DNA of 42,520 nt from an uncultured Prevotella sp. (GCA_944320285.1 CALUGX010000011.1:1-42520), one strand, 5' to 3'; positions 24,512-33,770 are shown, numbered from the stretch's first letter. Numbers and translations are program-made. The notes: generated by a model not told the origin, from the letters alone.

Positions 24512-24555
24512 GTAAAAGGGCACGTTTTACAACGCAAAAGGGCATCAATCGCATT
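24512..24555. repeat. 22-bp repeat family, two tandem copies overlapping the GT4 gene end
   Basis: Two units of exactly 22 bp stand side by side (24512-24533 GTAAAAGGGCAC..., 24534-24555 GCAAAAGGGCAT...). The second unit runs into the last codons and stop of the glycosyltransferase gene. A further TTTTGCAAAAC follows at 24572-24582. Confidence 0.8.
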
Positions 24556-25663
24556 GCGATTTGCCATGTTTTGCAAAACGCCCATACAACTTATACATAT
24601 TCGCAGCCATCTGTCGTGATGAATACTTAGCCTCAACAAGCCTGCGCTCGTTGCACCCCATGCGTTCGCGTTCACCTTGCGTCAAAGCCAAGAAAGCTCT
24701 CATTGCCGCCACCAACGCCTCAACGCTACGCTCTATCCACCATCCGCAACCCCATTCTTCAAGATCGCGCCACGGCGCACCTTTGGTTGTAATTACAGGC
24801 GTGCCACACGCCAAAGCCTCGGCCACGACGATGCCGAAATTCTCAGAAAAAGTAGGCAATACGAGCACATCCGCACTCCTAAGCAAGCTCCACTTATCCT
24901 CGCCATACACGCCGCCTACAAACCTGACAATGCCGCTCATTCCGGCGTCATCCACTTTATCTTTCAACGCTACGATATAATCTGCGTCACCTTCGCCGGC
25001 CACAATCACCTCGTATTGTTCCAACTCGCTGCTAAGACAGCGCACGGCGTCAATCAGCAATTCAACTCCTTTCTTTATATGCACACGCGAAAGGAATAAT
25101 ATGCGGCGTGTACGCTTCCAAGAAGTCTTCATCTTGACACTATCCACGGCTATGCCATTAGATATTACCTCAACGTTCTTATTATAGCCTAACCTCAAGA
25201 TGTTTTCCTTTTCGCTTTCAGCCGTGGCTATCAAAACCTTTGCTTTCCTCAAAGCCTTTTTCTGATATAGCAAAAGGGCCGGCAGTTTCCTTGACAAATA
25301 ATGCCGCCTGATTATCCACGGCTCAAGCATCCCGTGCGGGGTTATCAACGTCTTAAATCCCATCCGTAACGCCTCGCGCTGCACAATCCACGTTTGTATC
25401 ATCCAAATGCCATTGATGTGCACAATGTCTGGCTGTTCGTCTTCCAATATCTTTACCCATTCATCCCTGAACATGAAAATCTTGTTCATCGGAAAAGGCA
25501 AAAACTTAACCCGGCAATTATCCAAATGCAAAGGGTCTGCCGTCTGCCGTGTCACTACGAGCAAGTCAACAAACTTGCCCAATTCCTTTGCCAGCATTTG
25601 CATATATACCGATACCCCTCCCAATGAATAGTCAATGGCGGTAACAAAATGGACGACTTTCAT
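24545..25663 (-). CDS. Glycosyltransferase family 4
   Basis: A 372-residue GT-B retaining glycosyltransferase. The N-terminal domain starts VVHFVTAIDYSLGGVSVYMQML with the Gly-rich acceptor loop. The C-terminal domain carries LFLSRVHIKKGVELLIDA (donor-binding Lys) and the EX7E motif in SENFGIVVAEALACGTPV. These are standard for the group of capsule and LPS transferases. It begins 3 bp after the hexapeptide acyltransferase gene. The donor sugar cannot be told. The C-terminal codons carry part of an intergenic repeat unit, so the end of the protein may vary between strains. Confidence 0.92.
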   Translation of the reverse strand: MKVVHFVTAIDYSLGGVSVYMQMLAKELGKFVDLLVVTRQTADPLHLDNCRVKFLPFPMNKIFMFRDEWVKILEDEQPDIVHINGIWMIQTWIVQREALRMGFKTLITPHGMLEPWIIRRHYLSRKLPALLLYQKKALRKAKVLIATAESEKENILRLGYNKNVEVISNGIAVDSVKMKTSWKRTRRILFLSRVHIKKGVELLIDAVRCLSSELEQYEVIVAGEGDADYIVALKDKVDDAGMSGIVRFVGGVYGEDKWSLLRSADVLVLPTFSENFGIVVAEALACGTPVITTKGAPWRDLEEWGCGWWIERSVEALVAAMRAFLALTQGERERMGCNERRLVEAKYSSRQMAANMYKLYGRFAKHGKSQCD

Positions 25664-25666
25664 AAA

Positions 25667-26335
25667 TCAATAAACAAAACCTTTGTCTCTGTTAAAATAC
25701 TTTGCACAATGAATGATGTCTTTAACAGGATTTGCCGGTACTCCGGCATAAAGTTTGAAAGGTTCAATATATTTCTTGGTTAACACAGCTCCAGCACCCA
25801 ATACAGAATGATCGGGCAATACACTCCCGCCCAATATTTTCACTCCCGTACTCACAAAACAATAATCCCCGATAACTATCGGATGGCTATCTTGACGTCC
25901 TTCGTAAACATCTATAGAATGGGTTAATAATTGTGAACGATAACCTGCAACCGTCACAAAATCTCCAATACGTATCATGTCCGTACAATCTATATGGTGT
26001 TCTTTGGTTATTGCAGACTCTTTTCCTATTATAAGTTCACTGTTCCGTTCTTTATTATGGCTGAAATGCCTTGAATTAGTTCCCATCGGAAATCCAGTTA
26101 TCCAATTACCACGCGATATTATCGAATTTTTCCCCATCGTGATTTTATCAAGATGTATCGCAACATTCAGGTGTCCGATCGTCGCCCCTTCTTCCATGAT
26201 AAGATGTTTAGGATATATGTATGAAAAACCTATCCGTGCCTTTGGATGTATATTGTAATGATAAAAGCGGTTAAGTATCAAACGCCTGATCTTCCAAGGG
26301 AATATTACTACCAAACAATTCAAGAGGAAATTCAT
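25667..26335 (-). CDS. Hexapeptide-repeat acyltransferase
   Basis: A 222-residue left-handed beta-helix acyltransferase. A short hydrophobic N-terminus is followed by coils from about residue 35 (IHPKARIGFSYIYPKHLIM) to 200 with IVIGDYCFVSTGVKILGGS, and the end LYAGVPANPVKDI. The probable catalytic His lies in the KEHHIDCTD region. It could O- or N-acetylate a sugar of the repeat unit. It is more AT-rich than the neighbouring glycosyltransferases, as is the Wzy gene just upstream, 22 bp away, so these two may have come together. Confidence 0.87.
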   Translation of the reverse strand: MNFLLNCLVVIFPWKIRRLILNRFYHYNIHPKARIGFSYIYPKHLIMEEGATIGHLNVAIHLDKITMGKNSIISRGNWITGFPMGTNSRHFSHNKERNSELIIGKESAITKEHHIDCTDMIRIGDFVTVAGYRSQLLTHSIDVYEGRQDSHPIVIGDYCFVSTGVKILGGSVLPDHSVLGAGAVLTKKYIEPFKLYAGVPANPVKDIIHCAKYFNRDKGFVY

Positions 26336-26357
26336 AAATCTTGTAAACTTTAAAATC

Positions 26358-27593
26358 TTATAGCCTTACTTTTTCCTCAGAAAAACAGACATCACGACCG
26401 AGTGCCAGAACTTTGATATATTTAAGTTCTTTATCCTTATAATATGGATATACGTGGAGAAAGCCCAATAACGCCCAGAACAAAATACATGGGTAATATC
26501 CGACCGTAAGTAAATATCCCTCAAAACATGAATGCAAACAAAGGTAAAGGAACGAAATAAAATACAACAACAGTTTATTGTCAATAAACAGATAGGGAAA
26601 AACCTTCCTCACTTTTAACACCAACACACAAACTATTGCAAAGCCCAACACTCCTGTTTGCGCTAATATGGAAAGCCAACCGGAGCCTGTCTCCATTCTT
26701 CCTACATATTTTTCGCCTTCTGTGTTATATTTAACTGCAAACCCCTCACCAAACAACGGACTCTTTTCAAGAGATGACAGTCCAGATACGAACAACTCTG
26801 TCCTACTGCCATATTTGCCTTGTGCCTTATCAAACTTATCTTGCATTCTTTCAGCACCGATCAAGTAAAATGGAAGGATGGCTATAGCTATCACGGATAT
26901 TACAATTCCCGCAATGATGACTTTTTTAAAATTATGCAACCTCAGTATGATAAAAATAATCATCGCTATCACTGAAGCAAAAAATGCCGACCTTGAAGCT
27001 GCTACTACCGACAGATAAATGGATAACAACAACAAAACTGCACACAAACAAACATAAATCTTATTCTTCGCCGAAAACAACAACCATACCAACACTACAT
27101 TTGAAAGACCTACTGCCGCCCCTAACCACATAGGATGAGGAAATATTGCAGAGAAATCAAGCAAATTGGCACCACTGGCATCATCAGGAATAAAATAATT
27201 TACACCAAGAAAATAGCACAATATCGACACAACACCCAAAAACGGGAACGCCATTAAGCAGAAATACAAATACTTCCTCCTAAACAAGAATATTTTAAAA
27301 GAATTTGTTATAGGTGTGAATACAAATAGCAAAAAAGTAAAAGCAAAAAGCCTGTAATCAATAGTGAACGCCATTATGCTCGAAAGAAAACATACGGCTA
27401 AGAACGAAACATAATACATCCAAAAGTTATTATTCTGCGCATTGTTTCGTACCACATAAAAAGCAACATAAATTATGCCAGCAAAATATATGAGTTCCTT
27501 AAAAGGAATTATGACTATGGCCTCAGCCACCAAACTGAACGCCAATAAAAGGAATATTACATTACGTCTTAAAAAATATAACAAATATGACAT
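26358..27593 (-). CDS. wzy: O-antigen/polysaccharide polymerase (Wzy-like)
   Basis: A 411-residue membrane protein with about 11-12 hydrophobic helices and a large periplasmic loop after the middle (RMQDKFDKAQGKYGSRTELF, then SSLEKSPLFGEGFAVKYN). This matches the O-antigen polymerase/ligase family (PF04932), in which conserved Arg/Glu in the loop are expected. It would join lipid-linked repeat units in the periplasm. WaaL ligases look alike, but the position within a glycosyltransferase cluster favours Wzy. The gene is AT-rich compared with flanking genes. Confidence 0.8.
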   Translation of the reverse strand: MSYLLYFLRRNVIFLLLAFSLVAEAIVIIPFKELIYFAGIIYVAFYVVRNNAQNNNFWMYYVSFLAVCFLSSIMAFTIDYRLFAFTFLLFVFTPITNSFKIFLFRRKYLYFCLMAFPFLGVVSILCYFLGVNYFIPDDASGANLLDFSAIFPHPMWLGAAVGLSNVVLVWLLFSAKNKIYVCLCAVLLLLSIYLSVVAASRSAFFASVIAMIIFIILRLHNFKKVIIAGIVISVIAIAILPFYLIGAERMQDKFDKAQGKYGSRTELFVSGLSSLEKSPLFGEGFAVKYNTEGEKYVGRMETGSGWLSILAQTGVLGFAIVCVLVLKVRKVFPYLFIDNKLLLYFISFLYLCLHSCFEGYLLTVGYYPCILFWALLGFLHVYPYYKDKELKYIKVLALGRDVCFSEEKVRL

Positions 27594-27691
27594 ATCTTTA
27601 AGCTAAATCTTAGAATACTGCCAATCAGAAATAAATTGCAAATACCGTTATTATAATAAGGGTTTATTAAAATCAGATTGTAATTATTGCT

Positions 27692-28738
27692 TTAACCCAT
27701 GACATCAGACATTACAATTTTCAGCATCAAATTATCACGCACCTGCAACCCAAATTCATGTACATTTTTTATCATTGATTGATATTCCCCTTGCGAGATA
27801 CTTTCAATCTTAGCTTTCAAGTCATACAGACTGTTTATGACTATTCCTATATTCTTATTCCTTACGACATCCGCCATAGCCGATCCGCTCCAGACGATGA
27901 CAGGCAGGCCAACGGCTATGTAAAGGGAAAATTTATGCGGAGCTATTATCTTAAGGTATTCACCCAAAAATCCATCACAAGAAGATGTGCTGTCCCCATC
28001 CCATACAAGCCCCCAACTGCCTTTTAAACAACCTACCGTGTCAGGATGGAAGACTCCTTCATAAATAATGTTAGGCGCATCAACGCTACCCATCGTTTTC
28101 AGATTGCCATATAAATGATATTTGCAACCTATACCGTTTTCCGCAACCAGCCGGCGCACGAACACGCTTTTATCCAAGTTTCCGGCGAAACATATTTCCG
28201 CCGAAAGTGTGCGCCTGTCTTCACGTTGGCTTCTCCCGTCACCGCCGTTGGAACGTTCAAGCATATATCCGAAACAGCCCAAAACGTAATATTGCTTGCC
28301 GGGATAAAGCGTTGACAAATAATCTTTCATGTTGCGCGTGTGGACGATTACCTTATTGAAAAAACGTATGTTCAACTTTTCCAAGAGGCTCATCCGCCCC
28401 CTTAAGCGCAGTGAATGGAAATCATGTATCAAGACCACCCTGTTACGGCAATGCAGGAAGAACGGCATGACGACGAACAGCAGCGGGTATGACGGATATT
28501 GGACAAACAAGATGTCGTCCTTGCGCAAATGAAAACCGAACTTGACAAGCCGAAGCATTATTTGCAACAACGAGACGAGCTTTATTCCTGAATTACCGTC
28601 AAAGAAGACGCTTTCAAAGCCCAGACTGCTTAACGTAATGCGCACGTCATGCGGAGCTTTGTATCCTGCGGTCCTGTAAAAGGCATTACGGTTGCCTATT
28701 ACGATGCTGTATTTTTTACTCACTTTACGCTCTTTCAT
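27692..28738 (-). CDS. Galactofuranosyltransferase (WbbI-like)
   Basis: A 348-residue GT-B enzyme resembling the beta-1,6-galactofuranosyltransferase WbbI. Characteristic parts are the GNLDKSVF segment (187-194), GSWGLVWDGDS (240-250), GEYLKIIAPHKFSLYIAVGLPVIVW (259-283) and IGIVINSLYDL near the C-terminus. It begins 3 bp after the UDP-galactopyranose mutase gene, which makes the donor UDP-galactofuranose; this strongly supports the specificity. The gene is followed by a 98-bp gap before the Wzy gene. Confidence 0.88.
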   Translation of the reverse strand: MKERKVSKKYSIVIGNRNAFYRTAGYKAPHDVRITLSSLGFESVFFDGNSGIKLVSLLQIMLRLVKFGFHLRKDDILFVQYPSYPLLFVVMPFFLHCRNRVVLIHDFHSLRLRGRMSLLEKLNIRFFNKVIVHTRNMKDYLSTLYPGKQYYVLGCFGYMLERSNGGDGRSQREDRRTLSAEICFAGNLDKSVFVRRLVAENGIGCKYHLYGNLKTMGSVDAPNIIYEGVFHPDTVGCLKGSWGLVWDGDSTSSCDGFLGEYLKIIAPHKFSLYIAVGLPVIVWSGSAMADVVRNKNIGIVINSLYDLKAKIESISQGEYQSMIKNVHEFGLQVRDNLMLKIVMSDVMG

Positions 28739-28741
28739 TTT

Positions 28742-29869
28742 TTATAAGACCTGCTCGGCCAGACTTATCGCCCGCTCCATCACCGGAGCCATGTCATAAT
28801 ACTTATAATCGGCCAGTCGCCCGCCGAAAACGACATTCGCCTCACGTGCAGCCAACGTGCGGTAACGCCCGGCCAAGGCATTGTTGGCAGCGTCGTTAAC
28901 TGGGTAATATGGTTCCATTCCGGGTTGCCATTCCGTTGAAAACTCTTTGCTTATCACAGTCTTTGGAACATCATAAACGTCCTGCCCGAACATTTCAAAA
29001 TGCTTATGCTCTATTATGCGTGTGTAAGGCACTTCCCTGTCAGTGTAATTCACGACGGCATTACCCTGGAAGTTGGGCGTGTCGAGGACTTCAGTCTCAA
29101 ACGAAACCGTGCGGTATTGCAGATGCCCGAACCTGTAACCATAGAACTCGTCTATCGGCCCTGTGTATATCACTTTTCCTGCTATACCGTCCAATTCTGC
29201 GCGGTCGTCGAAATAATCACACCCCAAACGGACGTCAGCCCCGCCAAGCAAACCTTCGATAAGACGGTTATAACCGCCTATCGGTATGCCTTGATACTTG
29301 TCGTTGAAATAATTATTGTCAAACACCAATCGCACCGGCAGACGGCGGATGATGAAAGCCGGAAGCTCCGTACAGGGGCGTCCCCACTGTTTCTCGGTGT
29401 ATCCCTTGATAAGTTTCACGTAGATGTCTTTCCCTATCAACGCCAACGCCTGTTCTTCCAGGTTTTGCGGTTCACGCCCGTTCAGGGCTTCCACGGCCTC
29501 GGCACGCTGTTCGGCGAGTTTTGCCTCCGCTTCTTCCGGCGTCGTCACGCCCCACATCCGGTAAAACGTGTTCATGTTGAAAGGCAGGTTGTATAACTGG
29601 CCTTTACTGATAGCCACCGGCGAATTGGTGTAACGATTGAATCCGACTATTGAATTTACTAAATCCCATATTGCCTTATTTGACGTATGGAAAATATGCG
29701 CCCCATATTTATGCACATTGATGCCTTCTATATTCTCGCAATAGACATTGCCCCCGGCGTGGCAGCGCTTGTCAACCACAAGGCAGCTTTTTCCCTTTTT
29801 CGTTGCCAAGTGCGCAAAGGTTGCGCCAAATAGTCCGGCTCCGACGATAAGGAAATCGTATCTTCTCAT
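28742..29869 (-). CDS. glf: UDP-galactopyranose mutase
   Basis: A flavoenzyme that converts UDP-galactopyranose to UDP-galactofuranose. The 375-residue product begins with the FAD dinucleotide site VGAGLFGATFAHLA (about 8-21), followed by VVDKRCHAGGN. The conserved segments NKYGAHIFHTS-like (HKYGAHIFHTSN), YTEKQWGRP and YTGPIDEFYGYRFG are present, which include the substrate-binding Trp, Arg and Tyr residues. Its start overlaps the preceding glycosyltransferase gene as ATGA (29866-29869). Together with the next gene it forms a galactofuranose pair. Confidence 0.97.
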   Translation of the reverse strand: MRRYDFLIVGAGLFGATFAHLATKKGKSCLVVDKRCHAGGNVYCENIEGINVHKYGAHIFHTSNKAIWDLVNSIVGFNRYTNSPVAISKGQLYNLPFNMNTFYRMWGVTTPEEAEAKLAEQRAEAVEALNGREPQNLEEQALALIGKDIYVKLIKGYTEKQWGRPCTELPAFIIRRLPVRLVFDNNYFNDKYQGIPIGGYNRLIEGLLGGADVRLGCDYFDDRAELDGIAGKVIYTGPIDEFYGYRFGHLQYRTVSFETEVLDTPNFQGNAVVNYTDREVPYTRIIEHKHFEMFGQDVYDVPKTVISKEFSTEWQPGMEPYYPVNDAANNALAGRYRTLAAREANVVFGGRLADYKYYDMAPVMERAISLAEQVL

Positions 29870-30903
29870 CGCATTATGAATTTGTATTTTTGCTTTCTCT
29901 GCAACTCGCGGATTGCAGCCCTTACGTTGCGGGGCAGTTTCTTGCCCAATCTCATGATAAGAGACGTTTTGCCGTGAGGCACGCTTCTATACGGCGACTT
30001 CATGGCCGAAAGTTCCGCCGAGCGGCTTTCAACGTCGACGATGATTTCTTGCACGCACAAGTCGGTTTCATGCAGTTTATCGTCATTCTTCCATAGCGAG
30101 TGCAACGTGTCACCATAACGTTTTAATATGCAGCTCTTATCCAATCCTTTCCGTTGCAGGCCGAAAGCAAAATGCGCAACAACGGCGTCGCCGTTAAAGC
30201 AATTACATTTACCCAACTGCGTAGGCTTTATGCAGCTCAAGAACTCTTCATCGTCGCCGGGCACGTCGCCGTTAAATACCGCCATATCCCGGCCAAACCA
30301 AAGTATGCAATTTATCGAGAACCGCGTCATCCCCATAGGGTGCTTGCCCACGTAAAGTTTGCCGTATGTCCCCGGCTTCAGGTAGTTTTCAATAAACCAG
30401 TCATGCAAGTCGGCCGCGAACCAGCCGTCAAGACACAATGTACGTTCGGCACACTGGCTCATATAATACCGGTCTAACTTTATCTTGCCATGAATTTGTA
30501 ACAGATAAGTTGACAAGGCATTGTTGATGAAAAGCGGCGAAACGAGGAAATAGTCAGGATTGTCAATTCTGAACTTCACCATTTTCTCAAACAAACCGGG
30601 CTCGAACCATATTACGTCGTCATCAACTTTCATGTAAATGGTATCTTCGTCACAGCAGAAACGATAAAAAGCATTAATCGTTGAAATGCCGTCAACCACC
30701 CCGTCGGGTTGCCACACAAGGTTAACCTTAGGATATTTCTTGCCCAATTCCTTGAAAAACTCAATATCCGCCATATCGTGCGTGTTTATCCAAATGTCAT
30801 AGCGATCCACTATCCCGGCATTCAACACCGGAGGCACCAAATACTGCATATATCGACGGCGGCCCGCGACCGTGTTTACCACGACTTTATAACCTTTATA
30901 CAT
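29866..30903 (-). CDS. Putative glycosyltransferase with DDD motif
   Basis: A 345-residue protein with features of a GT-A glycosyltransferase: the start YKVVVNTVAGRRRYMQYL, a region with DIWINTHDMADIEFF, and a metal-binding motif KVDDDVIWFEPG (92-103; Asp 94-96). The C-terminal half has several Cys and His residues (QLGKCNCFNGDAVVAHFAFG). I cannot assign a CAZy family. The gene overlaps glf by four bases and so is coupled to it. Specificity unknown. Confidence 0.75.
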   Translation of the reverse strand: MYKGYKVVVNTVAGRRRYMQYLVPPVLNAGIVDRYDIWINTHDMADIEFFKELGKKYPKVNLVWQPDGVVDGISTINAFYRFCCDEDTIYMKVDDDVIWFEPGLFEKMVKFRIDNPDYFLVSPLFINNALSTYLLQIHGKIKLDRYYMSQCAERTLCLDGWFAADLHDWFIENYLKPGTYGKLYVGKHPMGMTRFSINCILWFGRDMAVFNGDVPGDDEEFLSCIKPTQLGKCNCFNGDAVVAHFAFGLQRKGLDKSCILKRYGDTLHSLWKNDDKLHETDLCVQEIIVDVESRSAELSAMKSPYRSVPHGKTSLIMRLGKKLPRNVRAAIRELQRKQKYKFIMR

Positions 30904-31012
30904 TTTCTCCCCGTTATCGTAATTTTAAATATGAAATCCGCAATCAAAGCTGTGGATGTATTCAATTTATGTTTGACTTTTCCAACAAGGCAAATGTCTT
31001 TAACTACCTACT

Positions 31013-31975
31013 TCAATGACTTAACTTTAAAAGAATGATACGCAAATAACACATCACAAGAACGCCACAAACGGTCGGAAGCGACAGCAACATCCGCCTA
31101 CGCCCAAGAAACCTTCTAAAGTCTTCCTTGTGGCCATACTTTTTAAATTCATCCAAAAGCACACGTATATAAACCGTCCGTTGCTTCAGGCTGCCGCAAC
31201 AGTCTACGGAATGCAGAAGATTGTTATAATATTCCAATAACGTGCACTCTGCCAACGGTTTGGTTTGAAACAGTAACTCGCTACGCCTTTTTATTTCACG
31301 CGCCACCGCCACTACCACGTCAGGTTCGGTATGCTTCCCGCCCAAGTGCTCTTTTCCATGATGCACATAATTATAGGCCGCCATATCCAACGCCCACGCC
31401 GTTTTCACATTCTTCAGGCAGTCAAGCGAGAAGAGGTAATCTTCGTAATAATGTATGCCCGTGGCGAAACGGCACCGCCCGCAGTCACCAGTCTTAAAGA
31501 TTTTGTTATAAACAGGAAACATCAGATAATCTTGCTTCATCTGCAAATACAACTGCGCAAGAGCCTCACCGCCCGCGTAAAACCGTTGCGGCACGCTATG
31601 CCTGCCCCCGTGCCTTGCGGGATAATCCTTATAGCCGAAAACATATAAATCAGCCGGCTGCACACCGTGCAACCTTAGCGCTTCCTTATAAAGCCCCGGA
31701 TCTATAACGTCGATGAATGTAAAATATTCACCCCTCACACGTTCCACACCATAATTACGGGCCGCGCCTACGCCGCCGTTTGCAATGTGGAACGTATGTA
31801 TCCAACCATACTTTGACGAATATTCGTCACAAACAGTCCCGGAGGCGTCAGTGCTTCCGTCGTCAATCAAAAGCAATTCAAGCTCCCCGCCCATGTCCTG
31901 CGCCACAACGCTATTGATGCAACGCCTCAGATACGGCGCGGCATTATAAACCGGAATTATCACTGAAAGAAACAT
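31013..31975 (-). CDS. Glycosyltransferase family 2, DXD motif apparently deleted
   Basis: A 320-residue GT-A protein with the usual start LSVIIPVYNAAPYLRRCI and LLLIDDGSTDASG (35-47), and a helical C-terminal part. At the place where the family has F(V/I)D-x-DD-x-(V/I)-DPG, this protein reads FIDVIDPGLY (87-96): about four residues including the metal-binding Asp pair seem to be missing, in frame. It may be inactive or may hold the metal differently. It sits between an acyltransferase and the DDD glycosyltransferase, with gaps of 128 and 109 bp. Confidence 0.85.
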   Translation of the reverse strand: MFLSVIIPVYNAAPYLRRCINSVVAQDMGGELELLLIDDGSTDASGTVCDEYSSKYGWIHTFHIANGGVGAARNYGVERVRGEYFTFIDVIDPGLYKEALRLHGVQPADLYVFGYKDYPARHGGRHSVPQRFYAGGEALAQLYLQMKQDYLMFPVYNKIFKTGDCGRCRFATGIHYYEDYLFSLDCLKNVKTAWALDMAAYNYVHHGKEHLGGKHTEPDVVVAVAREIKRRSELLFQTKPLAECTLLEYYNNLLHSVDCCGSLKQRTVYIRVLLDEFKKYGHKEDFRRFLGRRRMLLSLPTVCGVLVMCYLRIILLKLSH

Positions 31976-32009
31976 CGTCCGTTCATTAGTAGTTAAAGGA
32001 GTTAAAATA

Positions 32010-32046
32010 ATTAACGCTCCCTGCGGTCGCTAAGGAGTTAAAGACA
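32010..32046. repeat. Copy 2 of the 18-bp dispersed intergenic repeat
   Basis: CTCCCTGCGGTCGCTAAG followed by GAGTTAAAG; the flanks CTCC and GGAG can pair. A second GGAGTTAAAA lies just upstream. See copy 1 near 19560. Confidence 0.5.
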
Positions 32047-32103
32047 AATGCTTTGTTAGTTCATACACATTTTTGCATGATTAGGATGATTGCGAATATT
32101 CAT

Positions 32104-33090
32104 TTACTTAATGCTGAAAACGGCACGCATCATCCTGACATGCCCGACAAACAAACAGAAAGCTATCGAAATAGCAATATGCAGCAACGTTACGCCGCCG
32201 CTGACGAGCAGTTCGTTGCCTGACGGAATGAACATCCTCAACAATTTATCCCAAGGTACTATCATAAACATAAAGGAATGTATGCAATATGCCGCGAGAG
32301 AATAACGCCCGAACCATGCCAACCTATTTCCTATCTTTAAATCTTTACATCTTGCACAAACCAAATATATAAAGTATGTGACAGACACGGCCGCAATTAT
32401 ATTTAAAGGCAGACAATCAAAGCGGTTATGGTGCATATCCACTTCGCCCGTACTCAGATACAAACAATAAAATCCCAATATAACGAACAGTACGGACGCC
32501 ACTTTTGAAAGATGCAAATCAGACAACCTTGCGACGTGGCCAATCATGTAAAAAAACATTGAGGAAAGTCCGATGGCCCAACAATAATAATTATATTCCA
32601 CCGGAATAAATCTCACCGACACAACAAAGATAATAAGTGTTATTACTCCCAATAATATTGTTTTACAGTTAGTAAGGTGCTCAAAAAAATAAACGTTTAA
32701 CAAATTATACACCATCCTACACCAAAACATCGCAAGCAAAAACCACAACGAACTAATGGTTGGCTCAGGAACACCGGCATAAAGAAAAGCCTCCAGCCAG
32801 TAAGTAAATTTACTTGCATCATGCCTGATAAAAGCCATCGTAGCCCCGTACAAAAGAATCAACATTGCGACAAGGCAATACGGCAACAGCAACAGCTTTG
32901 CGTCACGTTTTAACAATGCCGACGGCTGCTTGGGCTTATAAAAGTATCCTGACACGATGAAAAACAGTGGCATATGGAAAACATAAATAAAAGGAGCCAC
33001 ACCATAGCCATTAGCTACGTGGCCTATTATCACCAAAAGGATGCCCACGCCTTTCATAATGTCAAAAGTTATGTTCCTGTTACCTTCCAT
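32104..33090 (-). CDS. Acyltransferase 3 family membrane protein (O-acetyltransferase)
   Basis: A 328-residue membrane protein with about ten helices. The start ITFDIMKGVGILLVIIGHV contains the conserved Arg/Asp-type helix with the catalytic His of the acyltransferase 3 family (His 23 region), and FHMPLFFIVSGYFYK (about 38-52) is the second signature. Members such as OafA O-acetylate surface polysaccharides or LPS. It is the first gene of the visible polysaccharide run. I see no clear promoter ahead of it. Confidence 0.88.
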   Translation of the reverse strand: MEGNRNITFDIMKGVGILLVIIGHVANGYGVAPFIYVFHMPLFFIVSGYFYKPKQPSALLKRDAKLLLLPYCLVAMLILLYGATMAFIRHDASKFTYWLEAFLYAGVPEPTISSLWFLLAMFWCRMVYNLLNVYFFEHLTNCKTILLGVITLIIFVVSVRFIPVEYNYYCWAIGLSSMFFYMIGHVARLSDLHLSKVASVLFVILGFYCLYLSTGEVDMHHNRFDCLPLNIIAAVSVTYFIYLVCARCKDLKIGNRLAWFGRYSLAAYCIHSFMFMIVPWDKLLRMFIPSGNELLVSGGVTLLHIAISIAFCLFVGHVRMMRAVFSIK

Positions 33091-33334
33091 TTATCGAATA
33101 TTTGTTTTGCCGAGCGTGAAAAACGTGTGATGAAATCCGATTTTCCGGCAAGGCATATCATTTTGTAAGACAATCAAGTTATTACACGTCACATTGATTT
33201 CCATTTTAACATTATATTCGCCGTAGAATAAATTGCTCCACCTTTCAATGAAAATAACAGTATTTTTCGTGTGCAAACATAAACCGCTGGCATATAACAC
33301 TTTACAGGCTTTATTCGCAGTCCGTGCAATCTGA

Positions 33335-33406
33335 TGTCTTGTCCTGGCAAAAGTTGACACATTTATTAACGATAAAAAATGTGTCAACTTTTGCCAGGAC
33401 AAGACA
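33335..33406. repeat. 72-bp palindromic element with perfect 30-bp arms
   Basis: Arms 33335-33364 and 33377-33406 are exact reverse complements around a 12-nt centre. The ends are TG...CA (TGTCTTGTCCTGGC outwards), as in many insertion sequences, so it may be a miniature element consisting only of two terminal repeats. No target-site duplication is evident at its borders. Confidence 0.75.
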
Positions 33407-33738
33407 GTAACAATCGCCGTACCGCTCAAAATAATTCCGCCAACAGATTATTATAGATAAAACACAGGACTTCTGCAACCATCGCTTCATTAGCGTTTTC
33501 TTACATCCTGACACCAACTTTCAATTCTACCACATCAAAAAAAACACAAATATCATCATCCGTTAGCAATCTTTCTGACAAAAATAAGCAATTAAGACTG
33601 CATTTTTTTAATATAATAATCCTACAACTAAAGACATATTAAAACCCGTAGAATCATCAGCCATAGCCATGAAAACACTCATAAAAAACACTTTTTCATA
33701 CAAAATAAAAGTTTTTTTCGCAAAAAGTTTGCAAAATC

Positions 33739-33770
33739 TTTGGAGGTTTGAAACAAAACAACTACCTTTG
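33739..33770 (+). promoter_or_regulatory. Promoter of tRNA-Lys
   Basis: TTTG (33739-33742), 20-nt spacer, TACCTTTG (33763-33770), followed by CACTCGC exactly as in the tRNA-His promoter. Confidence 0.8.

Noticed and set aside
33091-33429. 112-codon open frame on the minus strand
   Set aside because: It runs through the 72-bp palindrome, has no start signal and its product matches no family.
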